From Geobacter sp. (GTDB lineage: Bacteria; Desulfobacterota; Desulfuromonadia; Geobacterales; Geobacteraceae), in NCBI GenBank assembly GCA_003857395.1, contig RPRC01000166.1, positions 1 to 14,180 of the forward strand: a stretch of DNA of 14,180 nucleotides. Reading direction: 5' to 3'. The notes under the pieces are model-generated. The model did no database searches. It had not been told where the DNA came from and saw only the letters and a list, made by a program, of their open reading frames with translations. Positions 1 through 7,096 of this stretch are shown in pieces. The position numbers and the translations under genes are program-made. Within the stretch, counting starts at the first letter, position 1, and each line of letters starts with the position of its first letter.

Positions 1-2
1 AG

Positions 3-2192
3 CCCTGCTCGCACCGCAAAACCAAGGGTGGCCTGCACCATGAGGTTCCGGCGGGCGGCCTGGTTTCGGCCCTCGACACGGTGCTGCGGGTGACGGGTGG
101 AACATGGGTCGCTTGGGGGAGCGGCAGCGGCGACCGGGAAGGTGCGGATGAGCAGGGCCGACTCTGGGTTCCTCCCGATAAACCCGCCTATACCCTGCGG
201 CGGGTCTGGCTTCGCCCTGATGCCGTGAAAAACTATTATCGCGGCTTCTGCAACCAGGTGCTGTGGCCCCTTTTCCATGGGGAAAAGGACCGCATCCGCT
301 ATCGCAGGCACTTTTGGGATGAGTACCGGAGGGTCAACCAGTTGTTTGCTGATTCAATCCTCCAGGAAGCCGGCGAGGATGCCACTGTCTGGATCCATGA
401 CTACCACCTCTGCCTGGTCCCTGCTCTGCTCCGCGCTGCCCACCCCCAACGCACCATCGCCCATTTCTGGCACGTTCCCTGGCCTGAGCCGGAACTGTTT
501 GCCGGTACCGCCCACGCCAGGGAAATTGTTGCCGGGCTCCTCGGTAATGACCTGATCGGTTTTCAGATTCCCTCCCATGCCGATAACTTTCTGAAATGCG
601 CCGAAGCCTGTCTCGGCGCCTCAATCGATCGCGCCGCCATGACCGTTACCTGGCAGGGCCGCCTCACCCAGGTCCGGGCATTTCCCATCAGCATCGATTT
701 CAAAAAGTTTGACGACTTGGCGAGATCCGAGGAAACAACGGCCTTGGGCACGCGCCTCAGGGCGAAGCATCGGCTGCCCGGGCGGGTTGCTCTTGCCGTT
801 GACCGGCTTGACTACACCAAAGGCATCATGCAGCGTCTCCAGGCGCTCGAGCTCTTTTTCCGCCGCTACCCGGACTCACGCGGTGCCGTCACCTTTGTGC
901 AGATCGCCGTCATGACCAGGAGCGGCGAACCGTACCGGAGCTGCCGGCGGGAAATCGAGGAACGCATCGCCGGGATTAACGCCGAGTTCGCTACGAGTGA
1001 GTGGCGGCCGGTTCTCTACTTCCGGAAAAAGCTGGAACAGGAGGATCTGGTTGCCTGGTACCGGTTGGCGGATCTGGCCCTTGTCACCCCCCTGCGCGAT
1101 GGAATGAACCTGGTGGCCAAGGAATATGTGGCTGCCCGGTATGACGGCAGCGGGGCGCTTATTCTTAGTACCCTTGCGGGCGCCGCGGCTGAGCTGAGCG
1201 AGGCGTTTCTTGTCGATCCAAACGACACCGGGGCATTTGTTTCCGCCATCCGTCAGGCACTTACCATGCCCGAGCGGGAGAAGCGCACGCGGATGGCAGG
1301 GTTACGGGGTCAGGTACGAAAGAACACCATCTTCCACTGGGTCGGCGAGATACTGGATGAACTTGCCCTCCTTCCCGCCGTGAAGCGGGGGGCGCGGCAT
1401 GCCCTCAGCCATTACACGGAGCTGCAAAAACGTCTTGCCGGAAGAGAGCTCTTTCTGTGTCTTGATTTCGACGGCACCCTCGCCCCCATCGTGGAACAGC
1501 CGGAAATGGCGGCACTGCCGGACGCCATCCGAATCCTCGTCGCGGCACTGCGGGAACGTTACCCCGTTGCCGTGATCAGCGGACGCAGCCTTCAGGACCT
1601 GCAGAGTCGAGTGGCGCTGCCCGGACTGGTCTATGGGGGCAACCACGGGGCCGAGATGGAGGGTTTCACTGCCTCTGTCGAAGGCCGGTCCCTTCTGGCG
1701 GCGTTTCTCAACGAGGCGCACCAGGCGTTTGCCTCCTTTCCCGGGGTTCAGATAGAGGATAAAGGCATTACCGCCAGTATCCATTTCAGGAGGGTCGAAC
1801 CGCTTTGTCTGGATCAGTTTCTGGCGTCATTCGAGGAAGTAGCAGGAAACTACGCGGATACGCTATTGGTCTCCGAGGGGAGAAAGGTATTTGAGATACG
1901 GCCCCTTGGGGCCTTCACCAAAGGGGATGCGGTGCTGCGGCTTATGGAAGGGGTGGGCAAAGGACGAATCCCCATCTATGTGGGTGATGACAGCAGTGAC
2001 GAAGACGGGTTTCGCGCCGTGCGGGACGCCGGGATAGCGGTTGCCGTTGGCGGGAGCCCGGAGGCGGAGTACTATTTGATAAACCAGGGGGAGGTGGCGG
2101 ACTTCCTGGCGCTGCTTGCCGGAAATTCCCCTCCCGTTGAAAAACCGTGCCGCTCGGCGGATGACGGAAAGGGGAGCGACCATGATGAATGA
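3..2192 (+). CDS. otsAB: Trehalose-6-phosphate synthase/phosphatase fusion (5' end outside window)
   Basis: A bifunctional cytoplasmic enzyme that would join UDP-glucose and glucose-6-phosphate into trehalose-6-phosphate and then dephosphorylate it to trehalose. The frame is open to the left edge and already shows the early family segment PAGGLVSALD (positions 42-71), so only a short N-terminus is missing; the GTG at 81 is internal. Counting from that GTG, the GT20 synthase half shows WHVPWPEPE, DRLDYTKG (residues 241-248, with the Arg and Lys that bind the sugar nucleotide in the family) and RDGMNLVAKEYVA. The HAD phosphatase half shows DFDGT (462-466), VISGR, GGNHGAE and VGDDSSDEDG (acidic pair 636-637). 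Both halves look intact. The stop overlaps the next gene by 11 nt, suggesting co-transcription. The fusion order is known in several phyla. The call is secure; the nucleotide-sugar donor is inferred. Confidence 0.93.
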   Translation, partial: PCSHRKTKGGLHHEVPAGGLVSALDTVLRVTGGTWVAWGSGSGDREGADEQGRLWVPPDKPAYTLRRVWLRPDAVKNYYRGFCNQVLWPLFHGEKDRIRYRRHFWDEYRRVNQLFADSILQEAGEDATVWIHDYHLCLVPALLRAAHPQRTIAHFWHVPWPEPELFAGTAHAREIVAGLLGNDLIGFQIPSHADNFLKCAEACLGASIDRAAMTVTWQGRLTQVRAFPISIDFKKFDDLARSEETTALGTRLRAKHRLPGRVALAVDRLDYTKGIMQRLQALELFFRRYPDSRGAVTFVQIAVMTRSGEPYRSCRREIEERIAGINAEFATSEWRPVLYFRKKLEQEDLVAWYRLADLALVTPLRDGMNLVAKEYVAARYDGSGALILSTLAGAAAELSEAFLVDPNDTGAFVSAIRQALTMPEREKRTRMAGLRGQVRKNTIFHWVGEILDELALLPAVKRGARHALSHYTELQKRLAGRELFLCLDFDGTLAPIVEQPEMAALPDAIRILVAALRERYPVAVISGRSLQDLQSRVALPGLVYGGNHGAEMEGFTASVEGRSLLAAFLNEAHQAFASFPGVQIEDKGITASIHFRRVEPLCLDQFLASFEEVAGNYADTLLVSEGRKVFEIRPLGAFTKGDAVLRLMEGVGKGRIPIYVGDDSSDEDGFRAVRDAGIAVAVGGSPEAEYYLINQGEVADFLALLAGNSPPVEKPCRSADDGKGSDHDE

Positions 2193-2772
2193 ATCGATTC
2201 CGCTTGCCGAAACAGGAGTCATACATGGCCGTTTCCAGGTTCTCCATAACGACCATCTCGTCTATCTTCTTGCCGGGGCGGCACTCTGTCGACACCTGGT
2301 GGTGGGTATCACCAACCCTGATCCGCTCCTGACAAAGGATGAATCCGCGGACCCGAAGCGGAGCAATCCGGCCGCTAACCCGCTCAGCTATTTCGAGCGC
2401 TATGTCATGGTGCGCGCTGTTCTCGATGAGGCAGGCATCGAGCCGTCGCGCTATTCAGTGGTCCCGTTTCCCATCAACATGCCGGAACTGTATAGGTACT
2501 ATGTTCCCCTCGATGCGCTGTTTTTCCTCTCCATCTATGACGATTGGGGGAAGCGGAAGCTGGAATACTTCACATCGCTCGGACTGGCGACCCATGTCCT
2601 CAGGGAGGTTTCGGCCGCCCAGAAGGGGCTCAGTGCCACCGATATCCGCCGCCGGATGGCGCTGGACGAGCCATGGGAGGAGCTGATGCCTTCTGCCGTT
2701 GTCACTCTCATGAAGAAATGGAATATCCCTGGCCGCTTGCGCGCGATGATGTTTTCCGAAGAGAAGAAATGA
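2182..2772 (+). CDS. Nicotinamide-nucleotide adenylyltransferase-like nucleotidyltransferase
   Basis: A 196-aa protein of the HxGH nucleotidyltransferase superfamily, most like NMN adenylyltransferases, which make NAD+ from NMN and ATP. It has the N-terminal nucleotide-binding signature GRFQVLHNDH (residues 16-25; histidines 22 and 25) and the C-terminal LSATDIRRRM (150-159), equivalent to the ISxTxxR phosphate-binding motif. The HxGH motif reads HNDH here, an unusual Gly-to-Asp change. The ATG at 2182 is preferred over upstream ATGs at 2116 and 2161 because GGGAG (2172-2176 region) lies about 6 nt ahead and the protein then begins close to the motif. It overlaps the trehalose gene's stop, so the two are probably one transcript. 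The superfamily is clear; NMN as the actual substrate is inferred from motif layout and could be another nucleotide or sugar phosphate. Confidence 0.75.
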   Translation: MMNESIPLAETGVIHGRFQVLHNDHLVYLLAGAALCRHLVVGITNPDPLLTKDESADPKRSNPAANPLSYFERYVMVRAVLDEAGIEPSRYSVVPFPINMPELYRYYVPLDALFFLSIYDDWGKRKLEYFTSLGLATHVLREVSAAQKGLSATDIRRRMALDEPWEELMPSAVVTLMKKWNIPGRLRAMMFSEEKK

Positions 2773-2800
2773 TTTCCTCTGGAAAATCGCTGATTTTTTT
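2771..2800 (+). terminator. Weak possible terminator after the nucleotidyltransferase gene
   Basis: GATTTCC (2771-2777) can pair with GGAAAATC (2781-2788) around a TCT loop with one bulged A. Five bases later there is a run of seven T (2794-2800). The stem is AT-rich and not directly joined to the T-run, so termination may be partial. Confidence 0.3.
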
Positions 2801-2829
2801 CAGGGCACGGGTCCTGCAACGGAGGAGAA

Positions 2830-2862
2830 ATGTCTTTCTGTGATTGCATCAATACGTGGTAA
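2830..2862 (+). CDS. Possible 10-residue leader peptide ahead of pstS
   Basis: ATG at 2830 follows a GGAGGAG ribosome-binding sequence (2821-2827) and opens a frame encoding MSFCDCINTW before TAA. The ribosome site is as good as any in the window, yet the peptide resembles nothing I know. It lies 134 nt upstream of pstS. It may be a small leader peptide or a chance combination; nothing beyond the ribosome site supports it. Confidence 0.2.
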   Translation: MSFCDCINTW

Positions 2863-2946
2863 TGCCGTACCTGCCAGGCTTATCGATAAAACGAATAAAC
2901 AAGCGTTTTTGTATTTAAAATTACAATTCGACATCAACGGGTGCAT

Positions 2947-2978
2947 TTGTTACCTTCCTGTGCAGGGCATGGCATTTA
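2947..2978 (+). promoter_or_regulatory. Possible Pho box and -10 element before pstS
   Basis: TTGTTAC (2947-2953) and CTGTGCA (2958-2964) start 11 bp apart, the period of the two 7-bp half-sites of a PhoB-binding Pho box. Each matches the CTGTCAT half-site at only 4 of 7 bases. A CATTTAT stretch near 2972-2978 could act as the -10. The spacing and the downstream phosphate-import genes argue for it. The weak matches and the very short leader it would leave before the ribosome site at 2985 argue against it. Confidence 0.25.
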
Positions 2979-2995
2979 TTCCCCAGGAGGCGTGT

Positions 2996-3829
2996 ATGAA
3001 AAGATTTTCTCTGTTGCAACTGTTGCTGATGGTTTTCGTTCTGCTTGCCGCGTATTCACCGGCATTTTCCGGAAGCCTTGACCCCTTCAAGAATGAAAAA
3101 GGGGTGCTGAAGATTTCAGGGGGGACGGCGCATATTCCAGTAATGAAAGAAGCCGCCCAGAAAATCATGGTAGTCAATCCCGAGATACAGATCAGCATCG
3201 CGGGAGGAGGATCAGGCGTCGGCATCAAGCAGGTGGGTGAGGGTTTGGTTGAAATCGGCAACAGCGGGCGGAAACCGACCGACGAAGAAATCAAACGTTA
3301 CCAGCTAAAGCTCTACCAGTGGGCCATTGACGGCGTAGCGACGGTAGTGAACCCAAAAAACACAGTGAAGAAACTGACCAAAATCCAGGTTATCGACATT
3401 TTTTCCGGCAAGATTGACAATTGGAAAATGCTGGGCGGGGTGGACCGGAAAATCAATATCTATACCCGTGACGAAACAAGCGGAACCCGCGAGGTTTTCT
3501 GGGAAAAAGGCCTGGACAAGGGCGCCATCGCTCCGTCCGCCCATGTCGTCGTTTCCAACGGCGCCATGAAAACCGCCATTTCTCAGGACCCGTATGGCAT
3601 CGGCTACGTGTCTGTCGGCCACATCGACAAGACTGTGGTCCCGGTTGCCCTGGATGGTGTTGTGCCGACAATCGAGACCGTGCGGAAGGGAGACTACAAG
3701 ATTGCCCGCGGTCTCTTCAGCAATACCAAGGGAGACCCGGTCGGCTTGACAAAGAAATTTATCGATTTCCTCTCTACGCCGGACGGCAGAAAGATCATTG
3801 AAAAACAAGGGTTCATTCCGGTTCGATGA
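2996..3829 (+). CDS. pstS: Phosphate ABC transporter substrate-binding protein PstS
   Basis: A 277-aa periplasmic phosphate-binding protein of the short PstS type, which would deliver phosphate to the PstCA channel. Residues 1-25 form a signal peptide (MKRF, then a hydrophobic stretch, cleavage probably after AFS), with no lipobox cysteine. The mature part shows typical phosphate-contact loops: SGGTAHIP (41-48), AGGGSGVGI (69-77) and RDETSGTREVF (158-168). The start at 2996 is chosen because AGGAGG (2985-2990) lies 5 nt upstream and the signal peptide begins there; the frame runs open back to 2840, but that extension has no ribosome site and would bury the signal peptide. The stop overlaps the pstC start by 4 nt (ATGA at 3826). 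A related anion-binding protein is possible, but the four-gene context makes phosphate most likely. Confidence 0.92.
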   Translation: MKRFSLLQLLLMVFVLLAAYSPAFSGSLDPFKNEKGVLKISGGTAHIPVMKEAAQKIMVVNPEIQISIAGGGSGVGIKQVGEGLVEIGNSGRKPTDEEIKRYQLKLYQWAIDGVATVVNPKNTVKKLTKIQVIDIFSGKIDNWKMLGGVDRKINIYTRDETSGTREVFWEKGLDKGAIAPSAHVVVSNGAMKTAISQDPYGIGYVSVGHIDKTVVPVALDGVVPTIETVRKGDYKIARGLFSNTKGDPVGLTKKFIDFLSTPDGRKIIEKQGFIPVR

Positions 3830-4686
3830 AAAAACTCGGGGAACTGTTCGCGGAGAGGGTTTTTCTCCTCTCCGCACTGGCAAGCTCTTCTGTAACCATC
3901 GCAATTCTGGTCTTCATGGTTTTCATGGGTTTCCCCATGATGCGAGAGGGCGGATTTTACCAGCTGTTGCTGAAACCATGGGAGCCGTACCAGGGGTCAT
4001 TCGGGATCTACCCGATGATACTGGGCACCGGAGCCATATCCCTTTTGAGTCTGGTGTTCGCGTTTCCCCTGAGCCTCGGATGTTCATTCCTGATAACGAC
4101 AATTGCCCCAAAACCTGTGCGCAGAGGATTCCTGCGAGTCATTGAGCTGATGACCGGAATCCCAACCGTCATTTACGGATTTGTGGGCATTTTTCTCCTC
4201 GTTCCGATCATCCGGGAACTGTTTCAGCGCGGCTCGGGCATGTGTGTTCTTACTGCCTCCCTGGTGCTCGGCATCATGATAACTCCCACCATGACCCTCT
4301 TTTTCTGTGACAGTTTCGACCGGATACCCCGAACCTATCTTGATGCTGCCGATGCGTTGGGAGCGAGCCATACGCAAAAACTTCTCTACGTAATCCTTCC
4401 TTCCGCGCGAAAAGGAATGCTGAGCGGCGTCATCCTCGCACTGGGACGTGCCGTAGGTGACACGCTTGTTTCGCTTATGCTTGCGGGCAACTCGGTCCGG
4501 GTTCCAGAATCAGTCCTGGAACCGGCCAGAACACTCACGGCACATATCGCCCTCGTGATAGCGGCGGACTACGAAAGCCCCGAGTTTCGATCAATTTTCG
4601 CTTGCGGGGTTGTCCTCTACCTTTTCACGATGGCCGTGACGTTTCTTGTTCGCTATGTGGGTTTTGCGGAGGACAGAAACTATTGA
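3826..4686 (+). CDS. pstC: Phosphate ABC transporter permease PstC
   Basis: A 286-aa inner-membrane permease subunit that would pair with PstA to form the phosphate channel. Hydrophobic segments lie near residues 12-36, 62-91, 113-130, 140-161, 200-221 and 255-278, fitting six membrane spans. The conserved ELMTGIPTVIYGF (107-119) is a PstC/PstA hallmark. The EAA loop that docks on the ATPase is AADALGA followed by LP (174-192). Length and layout are close to the family norm. It starts inside the pstS stop (ATGA, 3826-3829) and its stop overlaps the proposed pstA start, so translation is probably coupled through the operon. Confidence 0.92.
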   Translation: MKKLGELFAERVFLLSALASSSVTIAILVFMVFMGFPMMREGGFYQLLLKPWEPYQGSFGIYPMILGTGAISLLSLVFAFPLSLGCSFLITTIAPKPVRRGFLRVIELMTGIPTVIYGFVGIFLLVPIIRELFQRGSGMCVLTASLVLGIMITPTMTLFFCDSFDRIPRTYLDAADALGASHTQKLLYVILPSARKGMLSGVILALGRAVGDTLVSLMLAGNSVRVPESVLEPARTLTAHIALVIAADYESPEFRSIFACGVVLYLFTMAVTFLVRYVGFAEDRNY

Positions 4687-5567
4687 AACTTCGCATTCTT
4701 GAGAGACTTACGGTTCTATTTTCCTGGGCAGCCGGTTTTATTCTTCTTGCTGCTGTTTTTCTTCTCCTCGGCTACCTGCTTGTAAAAGGTTATTCATCTA
4801 TCAGTCTCTCCCTCATTTTCGGTGAGGCTTCACCGCTCCGGGCGCTTCTACTCGAAGAACGGGTCTTTGACGGCCTGTTCCCAGCCATTGCCGGGACCCT
4901 GGTACTTGTCATCCTGTCCATCGTCTGGGCCATACCGATCGGTATGGCCACCGGCATCTACCTTGCCGAGTATGCCGGTCCCCGCGTAAAAAAAATGCTC
5001 GATGTCTTCTTTGACGTTTTATCCGGCATACCGTCAATCGTGGTCGGGCTTTTCGGTTTTTCATTCGCCGTATTCCTGCACAAGAATTTTTCAGATAAAA
5101 TCGGTCCGTGTCTGCTCATATCAAGCATCGCGCTCTCTTTTCTTGTCCTTCCCTATATTATCCGGACGACGCAGGCCTCCCTTGAGGGTATTCCGCGGGA
5201 CATTCGCTTGACGGCTATTGCGCTGGGGGCTACACAATTGCAGAATATATTCCTGGTATTGATACCCAAATCCCTTTCCGGGATCATGAGCGGAATTATC
5301 CTCGCCATTGGCCGTTGTGCCGAAGATACGGCGGTCATAATGCTCACGGGGGCTGTTGCTACCGTTGGTCTACCCAAATCGTTTTTTTCCCAGTACGAGG
5401 CACTGCCTTTCTACATTTATTACATTTCATCCCAATACTCGACTCCTGATGAGTTGATGCAGGGATACGGAGCCGCCATTATTCTCCTCCTTCTGTGTGC
5501 CATTCTCTTCTCGATAGCCTATGGTATCAGGAGGGGTTTGACCCATTTCGCATTCTACAGAGCATGA
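4683..5567 (+). CDS. pstA: Phosphate ABC transporter permease PstA
   Basis: A 294-aa inner-membrane permease, the partner of PstC. It has a first hydrophobic segment at about residues 11-34, the family motif LSGIPSIVVGLFGF (113-126), an EAA-type cytoplasmic loop TAIALGATQ to LIPKSLSG (177-200) and a hydrophobic C-terminus (262-280). I place the start at TTG 4683. It overlaps the pstC stop (TTGA), has GGAGG at 4668-4672 about 10 nt upstream, and gives a normal PstA N-terminus. The in-frame extension back to 4602 lies inside pstC and encodes a cysteine-rich stretch unlike PstA. The TTG start may lower its translation relative to pstC. The stop overlaps the pstB start (ATGA at 5564). Confidence 0.9.
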   Translation: MKLRILERLTVLFSWAAGFILLAAVFLLLGYLLVKGYSSISLSLIFGEASPLRALLLEERVFDGLFPAIAGTLVLVILSIVWAIPIGMATGIYLAEYAGPRVKKMLDVFFDVLSGIPSIVVGLFGFSFAVFLHKNFSDKIGPCLLISSIALSFLVLPYIIRTTQASLEGIPRDIRLTAIALGATQLQNIFLVLIPKSLSGIMSGIILAIGRCAEDTAVIMLTGAVATVGLPKSFFSQYEALPFYIYYISSQYSTPDELMQGYGAAIILLLLCAILFSIAYGIRRGLTHFAFYRA

Positions 5568-6274
5568 GTTATTCAATGTCCGATACCATCAAGATACAGG
5601 TTGCAAATCTACAGTTTTCGTATCAGGGCCGAACGGTGCTGCGAGACGTTACGGTAAGTTTTGCCGAGAATTCGATTACGGCGCTGACGGGGCCGTCCGG
5701 AATCGGCAAGTCAACTTTTCTCATGTCGCTCAACCGTCTCTGGGAAAATATTCCGGACGCGCACATGAAGGGAACCGTGGAAATCAAGCTCCAGGGGCAG
5801 TTTCGAGACGTCTATGCCCGCAGCATGGCAGTGACGGAATTGAGGAAAATGGTTGCGATGGTATTTCAGGTGCCCAACCCTTTGCCCATGAGTATCGGTA
5901 AAAATGTCGCATTTCCGCTGAAGCTCGCGGGCGAGAATAACCGGGACGTTATTGCCTGCAAGGTTGAACGTTCCCTGAAAATGGCCAACCTGTGGGATGA
6001 AGTAAAAGACCGCCTGAACGATGATGCCCGCACCCTTTCGGGAGGTCAGCAGCAGCGGCTCTGCATCGCGCGGGCCCTGGTTCTGGAGCCTGAAGTGCTG
6101 CTTTTGGACGAGCCCACCTCCTCTCTGGACCAGGCTTCGACCGCAGCTATCGAGGAGCTGCTCACTGGACTGAAGGATCACCTGACCATCCTGGTTGTTT
6201 CCCATTACCTGGAGCAGGTGGTGCGAATCTCGGACAGGGTTGTCAGGTTTGCCGATGACACGATCATCCCGTGA
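5564..6274 (+). CDS. pstB: Phosphate ABC transporter ATP-binding protein PstB
   Basis: A 236-aa cytoplasmic ATPase that powers phosphate import. All ABC motifs are present: Walker A GPSGIGKST (43-51), Q-loop Gln102 in FQVPNPLPMS (the PNP(F/L)PMS stretch is typical of PstB), signature LSGGQQQR (158-165), Walker B VLLLDEP (178-184) and the switch histidine His214. It is slightly short against the usual 250-260 aa, mainly at the N-terminus. The ATG at 5564 overlaps the pstA stop as ATGA, so I prefer it to the in-frame ATG at 5576; no strong ribosome site precedes either, which fits coupled translation. No phoU follows, although pst operons often end in phoU. Confidence 0.92.
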   Translation: MSYSMSDTIKIQVANLQFSYQGRTVLRDVTVSFAENSITALTGPSGIGKSTFLMSLNRLWENIPDAHMKGTVEIKLQGQFRDVYARSMAVTELRKMVAMVFQVPNPLPMSIGKNVAFPLKLAGENNRDVIACKVERSLKMANLWDEVKDRLNDDARTLSGGQQQRLCIARALVLEPEVLLLDEPTSSLDQASTAAIEELLTGLKDHLTILVVSHYLEQVVRISDRVVRFADDTIIP

Positions 6275-6406
6275 CCAGGCCAGCAACTCGCTTCCTCTGT
6301 GGCGTCATGCCGCTTCAGCCAAGGACACGGGTGAGGTGAAAGGACATCATCGAACGGAAGCGGAAATGTAAATATTCAGCATGGTTTCGCTGAAGCCAAG
6401 AATGTA

Positions 6407-6445
6407 GCTCCCCTCCCTTGACGGGAGGGGATTGAGGGGTGGGTG
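6407..6445 (+). repeat. GC-rich palindromic repeat, copy 1, with G-quadruplex pattern
   Basis: CCCCTCCC (6410-6417) and GGGAGGGG (6423-6430) form a perfect 8-bp stem around a 5-nt loop. The G-rich side continues past ATTGA to GGGG-T-GGG, giving four G-runs (6423-6443) with loops of 1, 5 and 1 nt, the classic quadruplex pattern. An inverted relative lies about 30 nt downstream, the arrangement of REP/REPIN-type intergenic elements. No U-run follows, so a simple terminator is unlikely. Confidence 0.65.
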
Positions 6446-6474
6446 AAGCTGCCAACTGAGCAATCATGGCAAGT

Positions 6475-6514
6475 TCCCCCTCCCCCTAGCCCCCTCCCGC
6501 AAGGAACGGGGGAC
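6475..6514 (-). repeat. GC-rich palindromic repeat, copy 2 (inverted)
   Basis: Read on the minus strand this resembles copy 1: a hairpin-like C/G pair (CCCCC 6490-6494 with GGGGG 6508-6512, the inner stem degenerate) followed by a long G-rich tail. On the plus strand the C-runs are at 6476-6480, 6482-6486, 6490-6494 and 6496-6498, so the minus strand carries four G-runs with loops of 1, 3 and 1 nt. Together with copy 1 it forms a head-to-head pair. Confidence 0.55.
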
Positions 6515-6588
6515 ATATCTTGCACTGTCACTATGTGCCGAATAGTTACGCGGAAACCATCACTCCCAGCAGGTAGAAAGGCTCTTCC

Positions 6589-7059
6589 ATGGTATGCTTC
6601 GATATTCCACACAAAGAAAAAATACTCATTGAACATGTTGTCCTGGATTTCAACGGAACGATCGCCATTGACGGCACACTGATTCCCGGTGTCGTTGAAA
6701 GGCTTGAAGAACTGCATTCCCTGGTCACCATCCACGTGATCACGGCCGATACCAATGACACGGCACGCTCTCAACTGGAAAATGTTCCCTGCACCCTGAA
6801 AATTATTGGAGAAGAGGGGCAGGACCAGGCAAAATTCGACTATGCAAGGCGCTTGGGTCTGCGCAATGTGCTGGCGATCGGGAATGGAAGGAATGATTAC
6901 CTGCTGCTGAAGGGCGCGGCTCTTGGTATCTGCGTTATCCAGGGGGAAGGGGCTGCCGGCAAAACGATGCAGGCCGCGGACATGATTTGTGTTGATATTA
7001 ACGATGCGTTGGCGCTGCTTTTGCGGCCCCGGCGAGTAACCGCTACGCTGCGGAACTGA
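6589..7059 (+). CDS. HAD-superfamily hydrolase, P-type-ATPase-like soluble phosphatase
   Basis: A 156-aa soluble protein with all four HAD motifs in compact order: nucleophile Asp20 in DFNGT (20-24), motif II Thr52 in ITAD, motif III Lys82 in DQAK, and motif IV GNGRND (98-103). The second residue of the DxD pair is Asn22, and there is no cap domain. Both resemble the phosphorylation domain of P-type ATPases, and free-standing proteins of this kind are usually named HAD hydrolase or 'ATPase P'; the substrate is unknown. ATG 6589 has AAAGG (6577-6581) about 7 nt upstream. It converges on the fdhD gene, 37 nt away, and no clear terminator lies between. The fold is secure; the biological role is not. 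Confidence 0.8.
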   Translation: MVCFDIPHKEKILIEHVVLDFNGTIAIDGTLIPGVVERLEELHSLVTIHVITADTNDTARSQLENVPCTLKIIGEEGQDQAKFDYARRLGLRNVLAIGNGRNDYLLLKGAALGICVIQGEGAAGKTMQAADMICVDINDALALLLRPRRVTATLRN

Positions 7060-7096
7060 GCGGGCCGTCAGCGGGCAGAGAATCTCCCGGTCTTGA

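Larger units (their letters stand above)
6275..6588 (+). other. Intergenic gap between pstB and the HAD gene
   Basis: A 314-nt stretch without a convincing gene. It contains a 6-bp hairpin (TTCAGC at 6375-6380 with GCTGAA at 6389-6394) and the two inverted GC-rich repeat copies listed separately. The short open frames here are low-complexity readings of those repeats. No clear promoter for the HAD gene or strong terminator for pstB was found. Confidence 0.6.

Noticed and set aside
2840..2995. N-terminal extension of PstS by about 52 residues
   Set aside because: The extension would bury the signal peptide; the ribosome site at 2985-2990 fixes the start at 2996.
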